A stretch of 17,606 bases of DNA from Methylotenera_A sp031422335 (GCA_031422335.1 JANOQW010000001.1:1-17606); one strand, 5' to 3'. Shown: positions 1 through 7,240, numbered from the stretch's first letter. Made by a program: numbers and translations. The notes: generated from the letters alone by a model not told the origin.

Positions 1-398
1 AATCCCCCGTGTTGCCAGAAAAATTACGCGCGCTGGAGTTGTCTGCACATACTTGGCAGATTTTGGTGAATGTTTGCCTTAAAATTCTGGGCTTTTGCAG
101 AAAGTTTACCAAACCACGCTATCAGTCATTGGTAAATGGCAAGCGCGGGCAAAAAATAGGTGGCTTTATATTACTGGCGGGCGGCGCATTAATGGCAATT
201 CCATTCGGCGTATTACCCCTTAACAATATGCTGCCTGGCTTGGCGATATTGTTTTATTGCATTGGCGAGCTGGAAGAAGATGGTTTAATGATTTACATCG
301 CGTTTTTTTGGCTCATCTTTACTGTCATTTATTTCTGCGCGTTCTTTTTTATGCTGTGGTATTTTGGCAAAGAAGCGTTAACCATGTTTCAATTTTAA
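1..398 (+). CDS. ExoD family membrane protein, C-terminal part (5' end outside window)
   Basis: The reading frame is open from base 3 to the TAA at 396-398 and continues off the left edge, so the GTG at base 9 is not taken as the start. About 130 residues are visible; ExoD proteins are usually about 200 residues, so roughly the first third is missing. The visible part follows the family pattern: a leading LPEKLRALEL stretch, a basic segment with KPRYQSL, then a hydrophobic hairpin containing AIPFGVLPLNNMLPG and GELEEDGLM, and a last membrane helix rich in Phe and Tyr. ExoD was named from exopolysaccharide and alkali-sensitivity phenotypes in rhizobia; its biochemical role is unknown. It is an inner-membrane protein by its helices. 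The gene ends 15 bases before a strong hairpin terminator and faces the rubredoxin gene. Confidence 0.75.
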   Translation, partial: SPVLPEKLRALELSAHTWQILVNVCLKILGFCRKFTKPRYQSLVNGKRGQKIGGFILLAGGALMAIPFGVLPLNNMLPGLAILFYCIGELEEDGLMIYIAFFWLIFTVIYFCAFFFMLWYFGKEALTMFQF

Positions 399-413
399 GC
401 ATTAATACAGCCT

Positions 414-466
414 AAAAACAATGCTCTGCAAGCCAGTATCCATGCGGCTTGCAGAGCATTGTTTTT
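414..466. terminator. Bidirectional hairpin terminator, member of a repeated hairpin family
   Basis: A perfect 21-bp stem has arms at 414-434 and 446-466 and an 11-base loop. The outer arms are A5 on the left and T5 on the right, so each strand reads as a GC-containing stem ending in a T tract. It sits between the convergent ExoD-family gene and the rubredoxin gene and can stop transcription from both. Bases 438-454 are the exact reverse complement of 17 bases at 16175-16191, inside a similar hairpin at the other end of the window. Confidence 0.85.
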
Positions 467-512
467 GCTCAACTTCATTAAAAAACTTAATTAAACAAAC
501 TTAAGGGTTATT

Positions 513-677
513 TTAAAACTCCACCATTTCAAATTCCGCTTTACTAGCGCCACACTCTGGGCATAACCAATCGGCTGGTACATCTTGCCACGCCGTGCCT
601 GCGGCAATGCCATCTTCTGGCCAGCCTTTTTCTTCTTCGTAAATTAAACCACACACTACGCACATCCAAGTTTTCAT
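513..677 (-). CDS. Rubredoxin
   Basis: This 54-residue protein reads from the ATG at 675-677 to the TAA at 513-515. It has the two rubredoxin knuckles, C6-V-V-C9-G and C39-P-E-C42-G, which together bind one iron with four cysteines. Between them lie the family's Y13 and a W30-Q-D-V-P-A-D-W37 segment, and the length is that of a classic single-domain rubredoxin. It is a small cytoplasmic one-electron carrier; the partner is not visible here. An AGGA ribosome-binding site lies about 8 bases before the ATG. It is downstream of katG on the same strand, but a terminator separates them, so it probably has its own promoter in 678-761. In aerobes rubredoxins serve alkane hydroxylases or peroxide and oxygen detoxification; the katG-oxyR setting hints at the latter, which is inference. 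Confidence 0.93.
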   Translation of the reverse strand: MKTWMCVVCGLIYEEEKGWPEDGIAAGTAWQDVPADWLCPECGASKAEFEMVEF

Positions 678-761
678 GTTGATTCCTATTCGCTATAAAT
701 TTAAATTATTTTAAGTGATTTGTTGTTGGTTTGTCGCACTCAGAGCTAAAAGCTTACAAAT

Positions 762-785
762 AAAAAAGCCCGCTTACGCGGGCTT
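762..785 (-). terminator. Rho-independent terminator of katG
   Basis: An 8-bp stem (arms 766-773 and 778-785, mostly G-C pairs) with a 4-base loop lies 15 bases past the katG stop. On the minus strand it is followed by a T6 run (A762-A767 on the plus strand). It separates katG from the rubredoxin gene. Confidence 0.87.
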
Positions 786-800
786 AAAAGTACTGGCTAA

Positions 801-2999
801 TTATTTTTTAAGGTCAAAACGGTCTAAGTTCATCACTTTATCCCATGCTTTTACAAAATCACCCACAAATTTAGCTTGTGAATCGCTGGTGGCATACACT
901 TCTGCAATTGCACGCAATTGTGAGTTAGAGCCAAACACTAAGTCAGCCACTGTGCCTGTCCATTTTATCGCGCCTGTTTTGCGATCACGGCCTTCTAACA
1001 CGTTGGCATCAGCGCTAGATTTCCCCCATTGCGTACTCATATCCAGCAAGTTCACAAAAAAGTCGTTGCTTAATGTTTCTGTTTGCTTAGTGAAAACACC
1101 GTGTTTGGTTTGGCCAACATTGGCATTAAGCACGCGCATGCCGCCCACTAGCACGGTCATTTCTGGCGCAGTTAGTTGCATCAATTGCGCTTGGTCAACT
1201 AGTAACTCTGCGGCAGAAACTGGCACACTAGGTTTAAGAAAATTGCGGAAGCCATCAGATGTTGGTTCTAGCACTGCAAACGAGTCCACATCGGTGTCGG
1301 CTTGTATTGCATCCATACGGCCTGGGCTAAACGGTACATTGATATTGTGGCCTGCTTTTTTAGCCGCTGCTTCTACTGCTGCACAACCACCCAACACAAT
1401 CACGTCGGCCAAAGATATTTTTTTGCCACTGGTTTGTGCGTTGTTAAAAGCCTGTTGCACCGCTTCTAGTTTGGGCAATATTTGCGCTAGCTCAGCAGGC
1501 TGGTTGGCCTGCCAGTCTTTTTGCGGCGCCAAGCGAATACGCGCGCCATTGGCACCACCACGTTTGTCGCTACCGCGGAACGTTGAAGCTGAAGCCCAAG
1601 CGGTACCCACCAGTTGCGAAATGGATAAGCCAGAAGCCAACAATTTCGTTTTAAGGTTGGCAATATCTGCCGCATCAATTAATTTGTGATCAACTGCAGG
1701 AATCGGGTCTTGCCAAATCAGTTCTTCATTAGCCACCAACGGGCCAAGATAACGTGTAATAGGACCCATATCGCGATGCGTTAATTTGTACCAAGCACGT
1801 GCAAAGGCATCTGCAAGTTCTGCTGGGTTGGCATGAAAACGTCTCGAAATTTTCTCATAAGCCGGGTCCATACGCATCGCCATGTCGGCGGTGGTCATCA
1901 TCGGCGCATGCCGTTTAGCTGCGTCGTGTGCGTCTGGCACCGTGTTGGCGGCAGATGTATTACTTGGCGTCCATTGGTGCGCACCAGCAGGGCTTTTGGT
2001 GAGGACCCAATCGTAGCCAAACAAGGTGTCAAAATAGCCGTTATCCCATTTAATTGGGTTTGGTGTCCATGCACCCTCAATACCACTGGTGATGGCATGC
2101 ACGCCAACACCGCTACCAAAACTGCTGGTCCAACCAAAACCTTGTTCCTCTATGCTTGCGCTTTCTGGATCAGGACCTTTGTAGTCTTCAGAGGCTGCGC
2201 CGTGCGCTTTGCCAAAAGTGTGGCCGCCAGCGGTTAATGCCACGGTTTCTTCATCATTCATGGCCATGCGAGAGAATGTCTCGCGAATATCACGTGCAGA
2301 TGCCAGCGGATCAGGGTTGCCATCTGGGCCTTGTGGGTTCACATAAATCAAGCCCATTTGTACTGCGCCTAGTGGCTGATCTAGCTGGCGATCGCCTTTG
2401 TAGCGCGCATTGCCTAGCCACGTGGTTTCTGGGCCCCAATAAATATCATCTTCTGGCTCCCAAATATCGGCACGGCCACCAGCAAAGCCAAAGGTTTTAA
2501 AGCCCATCGAATCCATTGCTACATTACCTGTAAGCACAATTAAATCGGCCCAAGAAATTTTACGACCATATTTTTGTTTAATTGGCCACAACAAACGGCG
2601 CGCCTTATCTAAGTTACCGTTATCTGGCCAGCTATTGGTTGGCGCAAAGCGTTGTGAGCCCGTGCCAGCACCGCCACGACCATCATAAATACGATAAGTA
2701 CCCGCAGCATGCCAAGTCATACGTACAAAAAATGGACCATAATGGCCATAGTCGGCAGGCCACCAATCTTGCGAATCAGTCATTAAAGCAGTTAAATCTT
2801 TTACTACTGCGTGCAAGTCTAAGCTTTTAAATTCTTCGGCATAATCAAATTTTTCATCCATTGGGTCAGATAATTTTGAGTGCTGATGTAAAATTTTAAG
2901 ATCTAATTGTTCTGGCCACCAATCAGCATTGTCGCGGCTTCCAGCTATGGTATTTTTGGTAACATTGCCCGCAAATGGGCATTTTGCTTCAGTTGTCAT
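801..2999 (-). CDS. katG: Catalase-peroxidase KatG
   Basis: KatG is a haem enzyme that removes hydrogen peroxide by both catalase and peroxidase reactions. The protein is 732 residues, the normal length for a bacterial KatG with its duplicated peroxidase domains. The active site is complete: distal R93, W96 and H97 in RMTWHAAGTYR, the proximal haem ligand H260 in TAGGHTFGKAHG, and the Trp-Tyr-Met set (W96, Y219, M245) that forms the covalent adduct needed for catalase activity. There is no signal peptide, so it is cytoplasmic. The start is well fixed by AAGGAG six bases upstream (3006-3011 on the plus strand). The gene is divergent from oxyR across 301 bases, which points to OxyR-controlled expression, and it ends at a terminator at 762-785. 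Confidence 0.98.
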   Translation of the reverse strand: MTTEAKCPFAGNVTKNTIAGSRDNADWWPEQLDLKILHQHSKLSDPMDEKFDYAEEFKSLDLHAVVKDLTALMTDSQDWWPADYGHYGPFFVRMTWHAAGTYRIYDGRGGAGTGSQRFAPTNSWPDNGNLDKARRLLWPIKQKYGRKISWADLIVLTGNVAMDSMGFKTFGFAGGRADIWEPEDDIYWGPETTWLGNARYKGDRQLDQPLGAVQMGLIYVNPQGPDGNPDPLASARDIRETFSRMAMNDEETVALTAGGHTFGKAHGAASEDYKGPDPESASIEEQGFGWTSSFGSGVGVHAITSGIEGAWTPNPIKWDNGYFDTLFGYDWVLTKSPAGAHQWTPSNTSAANTVPDAHDAAKRHAPMMTTADMAMRMDPAYEKISRRFHANPAELADAFARAWYKLTHRDMGPITRYLGPLVANEELIWQDPIPAVDHKLIDAADIANLKTKLLASGLSISQLVGTAWASASTFRGSDKRGGANGARIRLAPQKDWQANQPAELAQILPKLEAVQQAFNNAQTSGKKISLADVIVLGGCAAVEAAAKKAGHNINVPFSPGRMDAIQADTDVDSFAVLEPTSDGFRNFLKPSVPVSAAELLVDQAQLMQLTAPEMTVLVGGMRVLNANVGQTKHGVFTKQTETLSNDFFVNLLDMSTQWGKSSADANVLEGRDRKTGAIKWTGTVADLVFGSNSQLRAIAEVYATSDSQAKFVGDFVKAWDKVMNLDRFDLKK

Positions 3000-3300
3000 G
3001 TGCTTCTCCTTTTATGTGTATCGATTACTTGCTATTAAAAACTAGGTTTAATTGCTTGCAGCAAAATCTGCCAAAAGCTCTATTAATGTTTGGCTTGTAT
3101 TTGTATGTATATTGCTTAATATAATTTTCATCATTGTTTTATTTTAATATTAAATTGATACGATTTTGTTTTAGAAAAATGGATATTAGACGCTTGTTAT
3201 TGATTTGTATAATTGTATATTTTGATATAGTTGATTAATTTTATTAATCAATATATGATAAGTAATATTAATTAAATATAGCATTAATGAGCAGCTTAGT
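3000..3300. promoter_or_regulatory. Divergent katG/oxyR promoter region
   Basis: This very A+T-rich 301-base gap carries the control signals of both genes; no small gene was seen. For oxyR, a good promoter is visible: TTGATT at 3231-3236, a 17-base spacer and TATGAT at 3254-3259. For katG, a TTGGCA hexamer on the minus strand (plus-strand 3069-3074) could be a -35 box, but no good -10 follows at 17 or 18 bases, as would fit an activator-dependent promoter. It overlaps a loose dyad with GCCAAA at 3070-3075 and TTTGGC at 3089-3094. The promoter assignments are inferred by eye. Confidence 0.6.
3231..3251. promoter_or_regulatory. Likely OxyR operator over the oxyR promoter
   Basis: A perfect inverted repeat has 9-base arms (TTGATTAAT and ATTAATCAA) around a TTT centre. 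It covers the -35 hexamer and most of the spacer of the likely oxyR promoter, the position where LysR-type regulators commonly repress their own gene. With a one-base bulge the symmetry continues into TATAT on each side. It does not match the E. coli OxyR consensus well, so the assignment rests on symmetry and position. Confidence 0.5.
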
Positions 3301-4200
3301 ATGAGTCTAACCGAATTAAAATTTATTGTCGCGGTGGCGCAGGAGCGCAACTTTAGACGTGCTGCCGAAAAGTGCTTTGTGACCCAACCGGCGCTAAGCT
3401 TAGCTGTTAAAAAACTAGAAGAAGAACTTAATGTGGTGATTTTTGAGCGTAGCCGTACCGAAGTGAAGATGACGGACATTGGCGAAAAAATTGTTGAGCA
3501 AGCAGAAAAAGTACTAGAAGAAACAGCGCGTCTTAAACAGCTAGCTGATCTTGGAAAAAATCAGCTGAAGGGCACGTTGAAATTGGGCTTGATTCATTCC
3601 ATAGGCCCGTATTTATTGCCCGAGATTATCCCTATTTTACGCAAAACCGCGCCCGATATGCCGTTGGAAGTAGAAGAAAATTTAACGGCTAATTTAGAAA
3701 CGCAACTTAGAAACGGCGTAATTGATGCGGCGATTATTGCCCTGCCGTTTAATGTGCCTGGCTTGCAATACAAAGCCATGTATGACGAAGAGTTTGACGT
3801 AGTAGTGCCTGTAAGTCACCACTGGGCGACGCGAAAAAATATTAATCCAAGTGAGTTATCAGACGAAAAAGTACTGCTGCTAAACAGTGGCCATTGTTTT
3901 AGCAACCAAGTCACGCAAGCTTGCCCAGAGCTATCACGTAAGGGTGAGATTTTGCAGGGAAATTCGCTGGAAACCATCCGTAATATGGTAGCTTCTAACT
4001 TAGGCATTACCGTGCTGCCGTGCAGCGCCACCGCCGCGCGTTACAATAACCCGCTGATAAAAGTCATTCCGTTTATTGCTCCCGCACCCACTAGGCGCAT
4101 TGCCATTGCCTGGAGGAAAAGCTATGTCAGATTGGATGCGGTGGAAAAAATTGCCGAGGCAATTAAAGCGATTGATTCAAATTATATGAAAGCATTGTGA
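3301..4200 (+). CDS. oxyR: Hydrogen peroxide-sensing LysR-type regulator OxyR
   Basis: OxyR is a tetrameric LysR-type regulator that hydrogen peroxide switches on by forming a disulfide, activating genes such as katG. The 299-residue protein has an N-terminal winged helix-turn-helix (about residues 1-60, with FRRAAEKCFVTQPALSLAVKKLEEEL), a linker helix, and a periplasmic-binding-like sensor domain from about 90. Both redox cysteines are present: C199 in NSGHCF and C208 in QVTQAC, at the same numbers as in E. coli OxyR, which separates it from CysB- or CatR-like relatives. The start gives the canonical MSLTELKFIVAVAQERNF N-terminus, though the ribosome-binding site is weak. It is divergent from katG, and a kinase-like gene follows 18 bases after its stop. 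Confidence 0.96.
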   Translation: MSLTELKFIVAVAQERNFRRAAEKCFVTQPALSLAVKKLEEELNVVIFERSRTEVKMTDIGEKIVEQAEKVLEETARLKQLADLGKNQLKGTLKLGLIHSIGPYLLPEIIPILRKTAPDMPLEVEENLTANLETQLRNGVIDAAIIALPFNVPGLQYKAMYDEEFDVVVPVSHHWATRKNINPSELSDEKVLLLNSGHCFSNQVTQACPELSRKGEILQGNSLETIRNMVASNLGITVLPCSATAARYNNPLIKVIPFIAPAPTRRIAIAWRKSYVRLDAVEKIAEAIKAIDSNYMKAL

Positions 4201-4218
4201 GATTAGGCTGGTATTGAT

Positions 4219-5112
4219 ATGGATTTAGATGTAAATATTGTTAACGCTTTAGCAAAACACCTTGGGGTAGATGCAGATATAATTATTGCACAGCCATTAA
4301 ATACTGAAGTTTTAGTGAGCGATACCACACAAAAATTTTTAATTTGCACTGGTAAAAACACGCGACCAAAAGCTTTCGTATTAATTTCTGCAAAAAACAC
4401 ACCAGTTGCTATAAAAAGCGGATATGAAAAACTTTGTGGCCTTGCAGAAAGGATAGGCCCTGAGTTAGCCAAAAATTTATTAATGCCTTTAGCTGTGGCT
4501 GAGAGTAATGGCTTAACTTATTCGATATCTCGCTATCACCCACCATTAAGTAATAAGTTTCTAGTTAAAGAACTTGATTTTTGGAAAGTAAGACGACCAA
4601 TAATTAATTGGGTAATAGGTATTGCTAGGGCGACTAAAACAATTGCAAACAAACAAGAAATAGAACAGCATTTTATGCAACCACTGTTGGCATTAAGTCA
4701 GGCTGAAAGTATAAAATCTCGGCATCAAAAAATTATACTTGAGGCGGTAGAGGCCATTAAAAATGAGAGATGGCAACCAAGTTTTGTTTGCGCGCATAAC
4801 GATTTGTGGTGGGGTAATGTGCTCACTAGTAAGCAGCATCAATTTGTATTGGTAGATTGGGATGGTGTGCTATTAAAGGGCTTTGCATTTTATGATCTGG
4901 TGAGGGCAGCTAGTTCTTTTGAGTTAAAAAAGACAGCTTTTAAAAAAGCATTACAACAATATTGCAGCATTATGGAATGTAATGAATTACAAGCTAAATA
5001 TTACTTAATTTCTGCAATTGCTTATTTACACTCTGATTTAGGTGGTTGGCAATATGAGCGCTTTATAACGTTGCTTGAATATTGTATGGATTACTTACAA
5101 GAGCAGGCATAA
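4219..5112 (+). CDS. APH/choline kinase-fold phosphotransferase, substrate unknown
   Basis: This 297-residue protein has the catalytic core of the aminoglycoside phosphotransferase/choline kinase superfamily (PF01636-like). The Brenner-type loop is H193-N-D195-L-W-W-G-N200, with D195 as probable catalytic base and N200 as magnesium ligand, followed by D213-W-D215-G as the second metal motif and the usual F-Y-D-L-V-R segment. In the N-lobe, K66 in PVAIK is a candidate ATP-contacting lysine, but the glycine-rich loop is not obvious. There is no signal peptide. The family phosphorylates small hydroxylated molecules (choline, ethanolamine, homoserine, thiamine, sugars, antibiotics); I cannot choose among these, and antibiotic resistance should not be assumed. 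It starts 18 bases after oxyR and may be co-transcribed with it. Two sampled lines of the gene are 35-37% G+C, against 50% for a line in the 12570-13598 gene. Confidence 0.72.
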   Translation: MDLDVNIVNALAKHLGVDADIIIAQPLNTEVLVSDTTQKFLICTGKNTRPKAFVLISAKNTPVAIKSGYEKLCGLAERIGPELAKNLLMPLAVAESNGLTYSISRYHPPLSNKFLVKELDFWKVRRPIINWVIGIARATKTIANKQEIEQHFMQPLLALSQAESIKSRHQKIILEAVEAIKNERWQPSFVCAHNDLWWGNVLTSKQHQFVLVDWDGVLLKGFAFYDLVRAASSFELKKTAFKKALQQYCSIMECNELQAKYYLISAIAYLHSDLGGWQYERFITLLEYCMDYLQEQA

Positions 5113-5125
5113 AGGTTACGGCCAA

Positions 5126-5155
5126 CAAAAAAGGACGCTTAAGCGTCCTTTTTTG
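5126..5155. terminator. Perfect palindromic bidirectional terminator
   Basis: This is a 30-base perfect palindrome centred between 5140 and 5141. Each strand gives a GGACGC-containing stem flanked by A6 and T6, so it works equally well in both directions. It lies 13 bases after the kinase gene and 14 bases past the stop of pqqA, and insulates the two convergent units. Confidence 0.9.
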
Positions 5156-5169
5156 ATTAAGCGTTAAGC

Positions 5170-5241
5170 TTATTTGTTCATAACGTACATTGTTACTTCG
5201 AAACCGAAACGCATTTCAGTAGCAGCTGGTGTTGTCCACAT
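5170..5241 (-). CDS. pqqA: PQQ precursor peptide PqqA (stand-alone copy)
   Basis: A 23-codon gene reads from the ATG at 5239-5241 to the TAA at 5170-5172. It begins MWTTPAATEMRFGFE and carries the diagnostic E15-V-T-M-Y19 motif; in PqqA this Glu and Tyr are cross-linked by PqqE and become the carbon skeleton of pyrroloquinoline quinone (PQQ), the cofactor of methanol and other alcohol dehydrogenases. The whole peptide matches the family from its MW start to its short basic tail. AAAGGAAA lies about 7 bases before the start. No pqqB, C, D or E is in the window: the neighbours are a kinase and the DUF3426 gene, so this is an orphan precursor gene whose processing enzymes must be encoded elsewhere. 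It ends at the palindromic terminator and looks like its own transcription unit. Confidence 0.95.
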   Translation of the reverse strand: MWTTPAATEMRFGFEVTMYVMNK

Positions 5242-5288
5242 GATAATTTCCTTTGAGTTAGTTAATTAAGTAATACAAATCTATATAT

Positions 5289-5316
5289 AATATATTACAG
5301 ATTAGTTAAAAGTTAA
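5289..5316 (-). promoter_or_regulatory. Possible pqqA promoter
   Basis: On the minus strand a TTAACT hexamer (plus-strand 5311-5316) and a TATATT hexamer (5289-5294) are separated by 16 bases, and the -10 lies about 48 bases before the pqqA start. The region is so A+T-rich that other hexamer pairs are possible. A direct repeat of TTAACT overlaps the -35. Confidence 0.35.
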
Positions 5317-5339
5317 GCCTATGTGTTGTGATGAATAAT

Positions 5340-5360
5340 GCCTAATGAAAATCATTAGCC
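5340..5360. promoter_or_regulatory. Small dyad upstream of pqqA and downstream of the DUF3426 gene
   Basis: CTAATGA (5342-5348) and TCATTAG (5352-5358) form perfect arms around AAA. On the minus strand this would be a hairpin 14 bases past the DUF3426 stop, but no T tract follows, so it is at best a weak terminator. It could instead be a binding site about 100 bases upstream of pqqA. Confidence 0.3.
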
Positions 5361-5374
5361 TAAATTGAAATAAT

Positions 5375-6313
5375 CTAGTAAGTGACCAAAACGCGATAGC
5401 CCGCCACCGCTAAATCTTTGACATTAATGGCAAAATTGACTCTGATTTCTTCGCGCGCAGCAAAGCCAGCAGCCAAATCAGTATTGGCTTTTAGATACTC
5501 ACTTGGTTTAATTATGCGCCTTAGCACAGGTTGGTCATCCGCCGCTGTCAGCGTCAATTCAATGTCAGGATAAGCTAGTGCATACTTGGCATTATTCATC
5601 AGTAAGCTAGAAAATTTAATCACGTTTTCATGATTTTCGTCCTCTTGCATGTCAGAGTCGTCAATGGTGAGCAAATCTAAGTTTTTAGGCAAAGCTATAT
5701 TACATTGTAGCGCGGCGCAGGCTCGGATTAATAGGGGTTTAAATTGCGGGTGTTCGGCTGCAATTTGCGTGCGCATGGCATAAATTGTTTGAATGCCTGC
5801 CAATAACACTAATAACAAGCTAAAAAACAGTAACCAATTGTTAGCTTTGGTTTTTGGTTTGCTAAAACGCACATCGGTGGTTAAATCTTCAATCACAATT
5901 GGCGCGTGGATCGGCTCAGCCTCATAAGCCTCTATCATTTCTGGTGTGGTGTTAATGTTTGATTCGTCAAAAAACGCAGCTTGTTCTACTTCGTTAGAAT
6001 AACTGGCCGCATCAGGTTCGATTGGCGCAGAGGCTAAATCTTGCAAGTTTGGTACACCTTCCAACACATTGCTTAAAACTGCATCAATGGGTTTTTCATC
6101 TACGATGAATCCAGCTTCAACTTTGTCATTGCTTAAGCTTGCTTGGTATTCTGCAGCACTGTGAACATCATCAGAAACTTCTGTTAGGCGATTTTTTGCA
6201 TTAAAAATATGCTCACAATTGCCACATTGCACTTTACCTTTGTAGGCTTTTAGGTGCTCTTTGGTCAGCAAAAATTGCGTTTCGCAGGCTGGGCAAGATG
6301 TAATATATTTCAT
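5375..6313 (-). CDS. Zinc-ribbon and DUF3426 domain membrane protein
   Basis: The 312-residue protein starts with an MJ0042-type zinc ribbon (C7-P-A-C10 and C30-G-N-C33). An acidic, low-complexity linker follows (about 40-155), then one membrane helix (about 158-178, NNWLLFFSLLLVLLAGIQ), then a DUF3426 domain (about 190-312). The ribbon should be cytoplasmic and the DUF3426 domain periplasmic. The function is unknown; the architecture is common in betaproteobacteria directly after prmA. The start is 24 bases after the prmA stop on the same strand, so it is probably the last gene of the aroQ-accB-accC-prmA operon. No good ribosome-binding site precedes it, but the start is supported by the zinc ribbon, which begins within seven residues. 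Confidence 0.87.
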   Translation of the reverse strand: MKYITSCPACETQFLLTKEHLKAYKGKVQCGNCEHIFNAKNRLTEVSDDVHSAAEYQASLSNDKVEAGFIVDEKPIDAVLSNVLEGVPNLQDLASAPIEPDAASYSNEVEQAAFFDESNINTTPEMIEAYEAEPIHAPIVIEDLTTDVRFSKPKTKANNWLLFFSLLLVLLAGIQTIYAMRTQIAAEHPQFKPLLIRACAALQCNIALPKNLDLLTIDDSDMQEDENHENVIKFSSLLMNNAKYALAYPDIELTLTAADDQPVLRRIIKPSEYLKANTDLAAGFAAREEIRVNFAINVKDLAVAGYRVLVTY

Positions 6314-6337
6314 CGCTTGTATGGGATTGTACGTATT

Positions 6338-7240
6338 TTATCGTTTAGTGCCAGTGAGTAACACCCAAGCGTCTTTTTGTGTTGGTGCATCCATGTTAAA
6401 CCATTCGCTATAGCGCGCAATTAGCATTTCGTTTTGTTCTTGTAATATACCCGATAATGCCAACTTGCCGCCAGTTTTGCAATACTTGGCTAGCGCGGGT
6501 GCTAGCACCATTAGCGCGCTGGATAAAATATTGGCCACGACCACATCGAAAACTTGGTGATTAAACGCGCTAGCATCAACAAAATTAACGTTTACTTGGT
6601 TTTGTTGCGCATTATAGTTGCTAGAAACGATGGCCTGGGAGTCAATATCCACGCCACTTACAGGGCATGCGCCTAATTTGCTTGCGGCAATGGATAAAAT
6701 GCCAGAACCGCACCCGTAATCTAACAGTGATTGATTGGTTAGATTTTGCTTGGTCAGCCACTCCAAACACAAACTTGTGGTTGGGTGGCTACCCGTGCCA
6801 AACGCTAAGCCTGGGTCTAGCACAATATTTACTGCGTCAATATTCGGTGCAGCATGCCAAGTTGGCACAATCCATAAATTATCGGTAATTTTAATTGGGT
6901 CAAACTGCGCCTGAGTGGCACGCACCCAATCTTGCTCGGCAATGGTTTCGGTGTGGTATTGAAAGCTGGCAATGCCAGTTTCGGTGCAAAGTGCGCCAAT
7001 AATTGCAGCAACATCTGCGCCTTCATCAAACATGGCAGTCACAATATTTTGCTGCCAAATACCAGGCGGTGGGTATTGAATATCGGCGCTACTGGGCTCA
7101 CCAAAAATGGCTTGCTCAGCCGGCGTTTCGGCGTTAGCGTCTTCTATGCTAGCCGATAGCGCACCAATCTCCATCAATGCGTCACTAATGGCATCAGCAG
7201 TTTGTTCGGTGGCCTCGATTTTAACCAGCAGCCAAGCCAT
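6338..7240 (-). CDS. prmA: Ribosomal protein L11 methyltransferase PrmA
   Basis: PrmA uses S-adenosylmethionine to trimethylate ribosomal protein L11 in the cytoplasm. The 300-residue protein, close to the usual length of about 293, has an N-terminal substrate-recognition domain (about 1-100) and a Rossmann methyltransferase domain. Visible motifs are LDPGLAFGTGSHPTT (141-155), which is typical of PrmA, the SAM-binding loop D174-Y-G-C-G-S-G180, the acidic G196-V-D-I-D200 strand, and VVANIL (234-239). Its ATG overlaps the accC stop codon by one base (TAATG), a sign of translational coupling. The accC-prmA order is frequent in proteobacteria. Confidence 0.97.
   Translation of the reverse strand: MAWLLVKIEATEQTADAISDALMEIGALSASIEDANAETPAEQAIFGEPSSADIQYPPPGIWQQNIVTAMFDEGADVAAIIGALCTETGIASFQYHTETIAEQDWVRATQAQFDPIKITDNLWIVPTWHAAPNIDAVNIVLDPGLAFGTGSHPTTSLCLEWLTKQNLTNQSLLDYGCGSGILSIAASKLGACPVSGVDIDSQAIVSSNYNAQQNQVNVNFVDASAFNHQVFDVVVANILSSALMVLAPALAKYCKTGGKLALSGILQEQNEMLIARYSEWFNMDAPTQKDAWVLLTGTKR

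Noticed and set aside
715..1689. A 324-codon open frame on the plus strand
   Set aside because: It lies mostly antisense to katG, whose active-site motifs are complete; the frame has no ribosome-binding site or recognisable domain and is a by-product of katG codon use.
3231..3251. FNR box over the oxyR promoter
   Set aside because: The TTGAT and ATCAA halves are 11 bases apart rather than 4, so spacing does not fit FNR; a LysR-type operator fits better.
4219..5112. Aminoglycoside resistance gene
   Set aside because: Only the general kinase fold motifs are present; nothing marks it as an antibiotic-modifying enzyme, and no mobile element or resistance gene is nearby.
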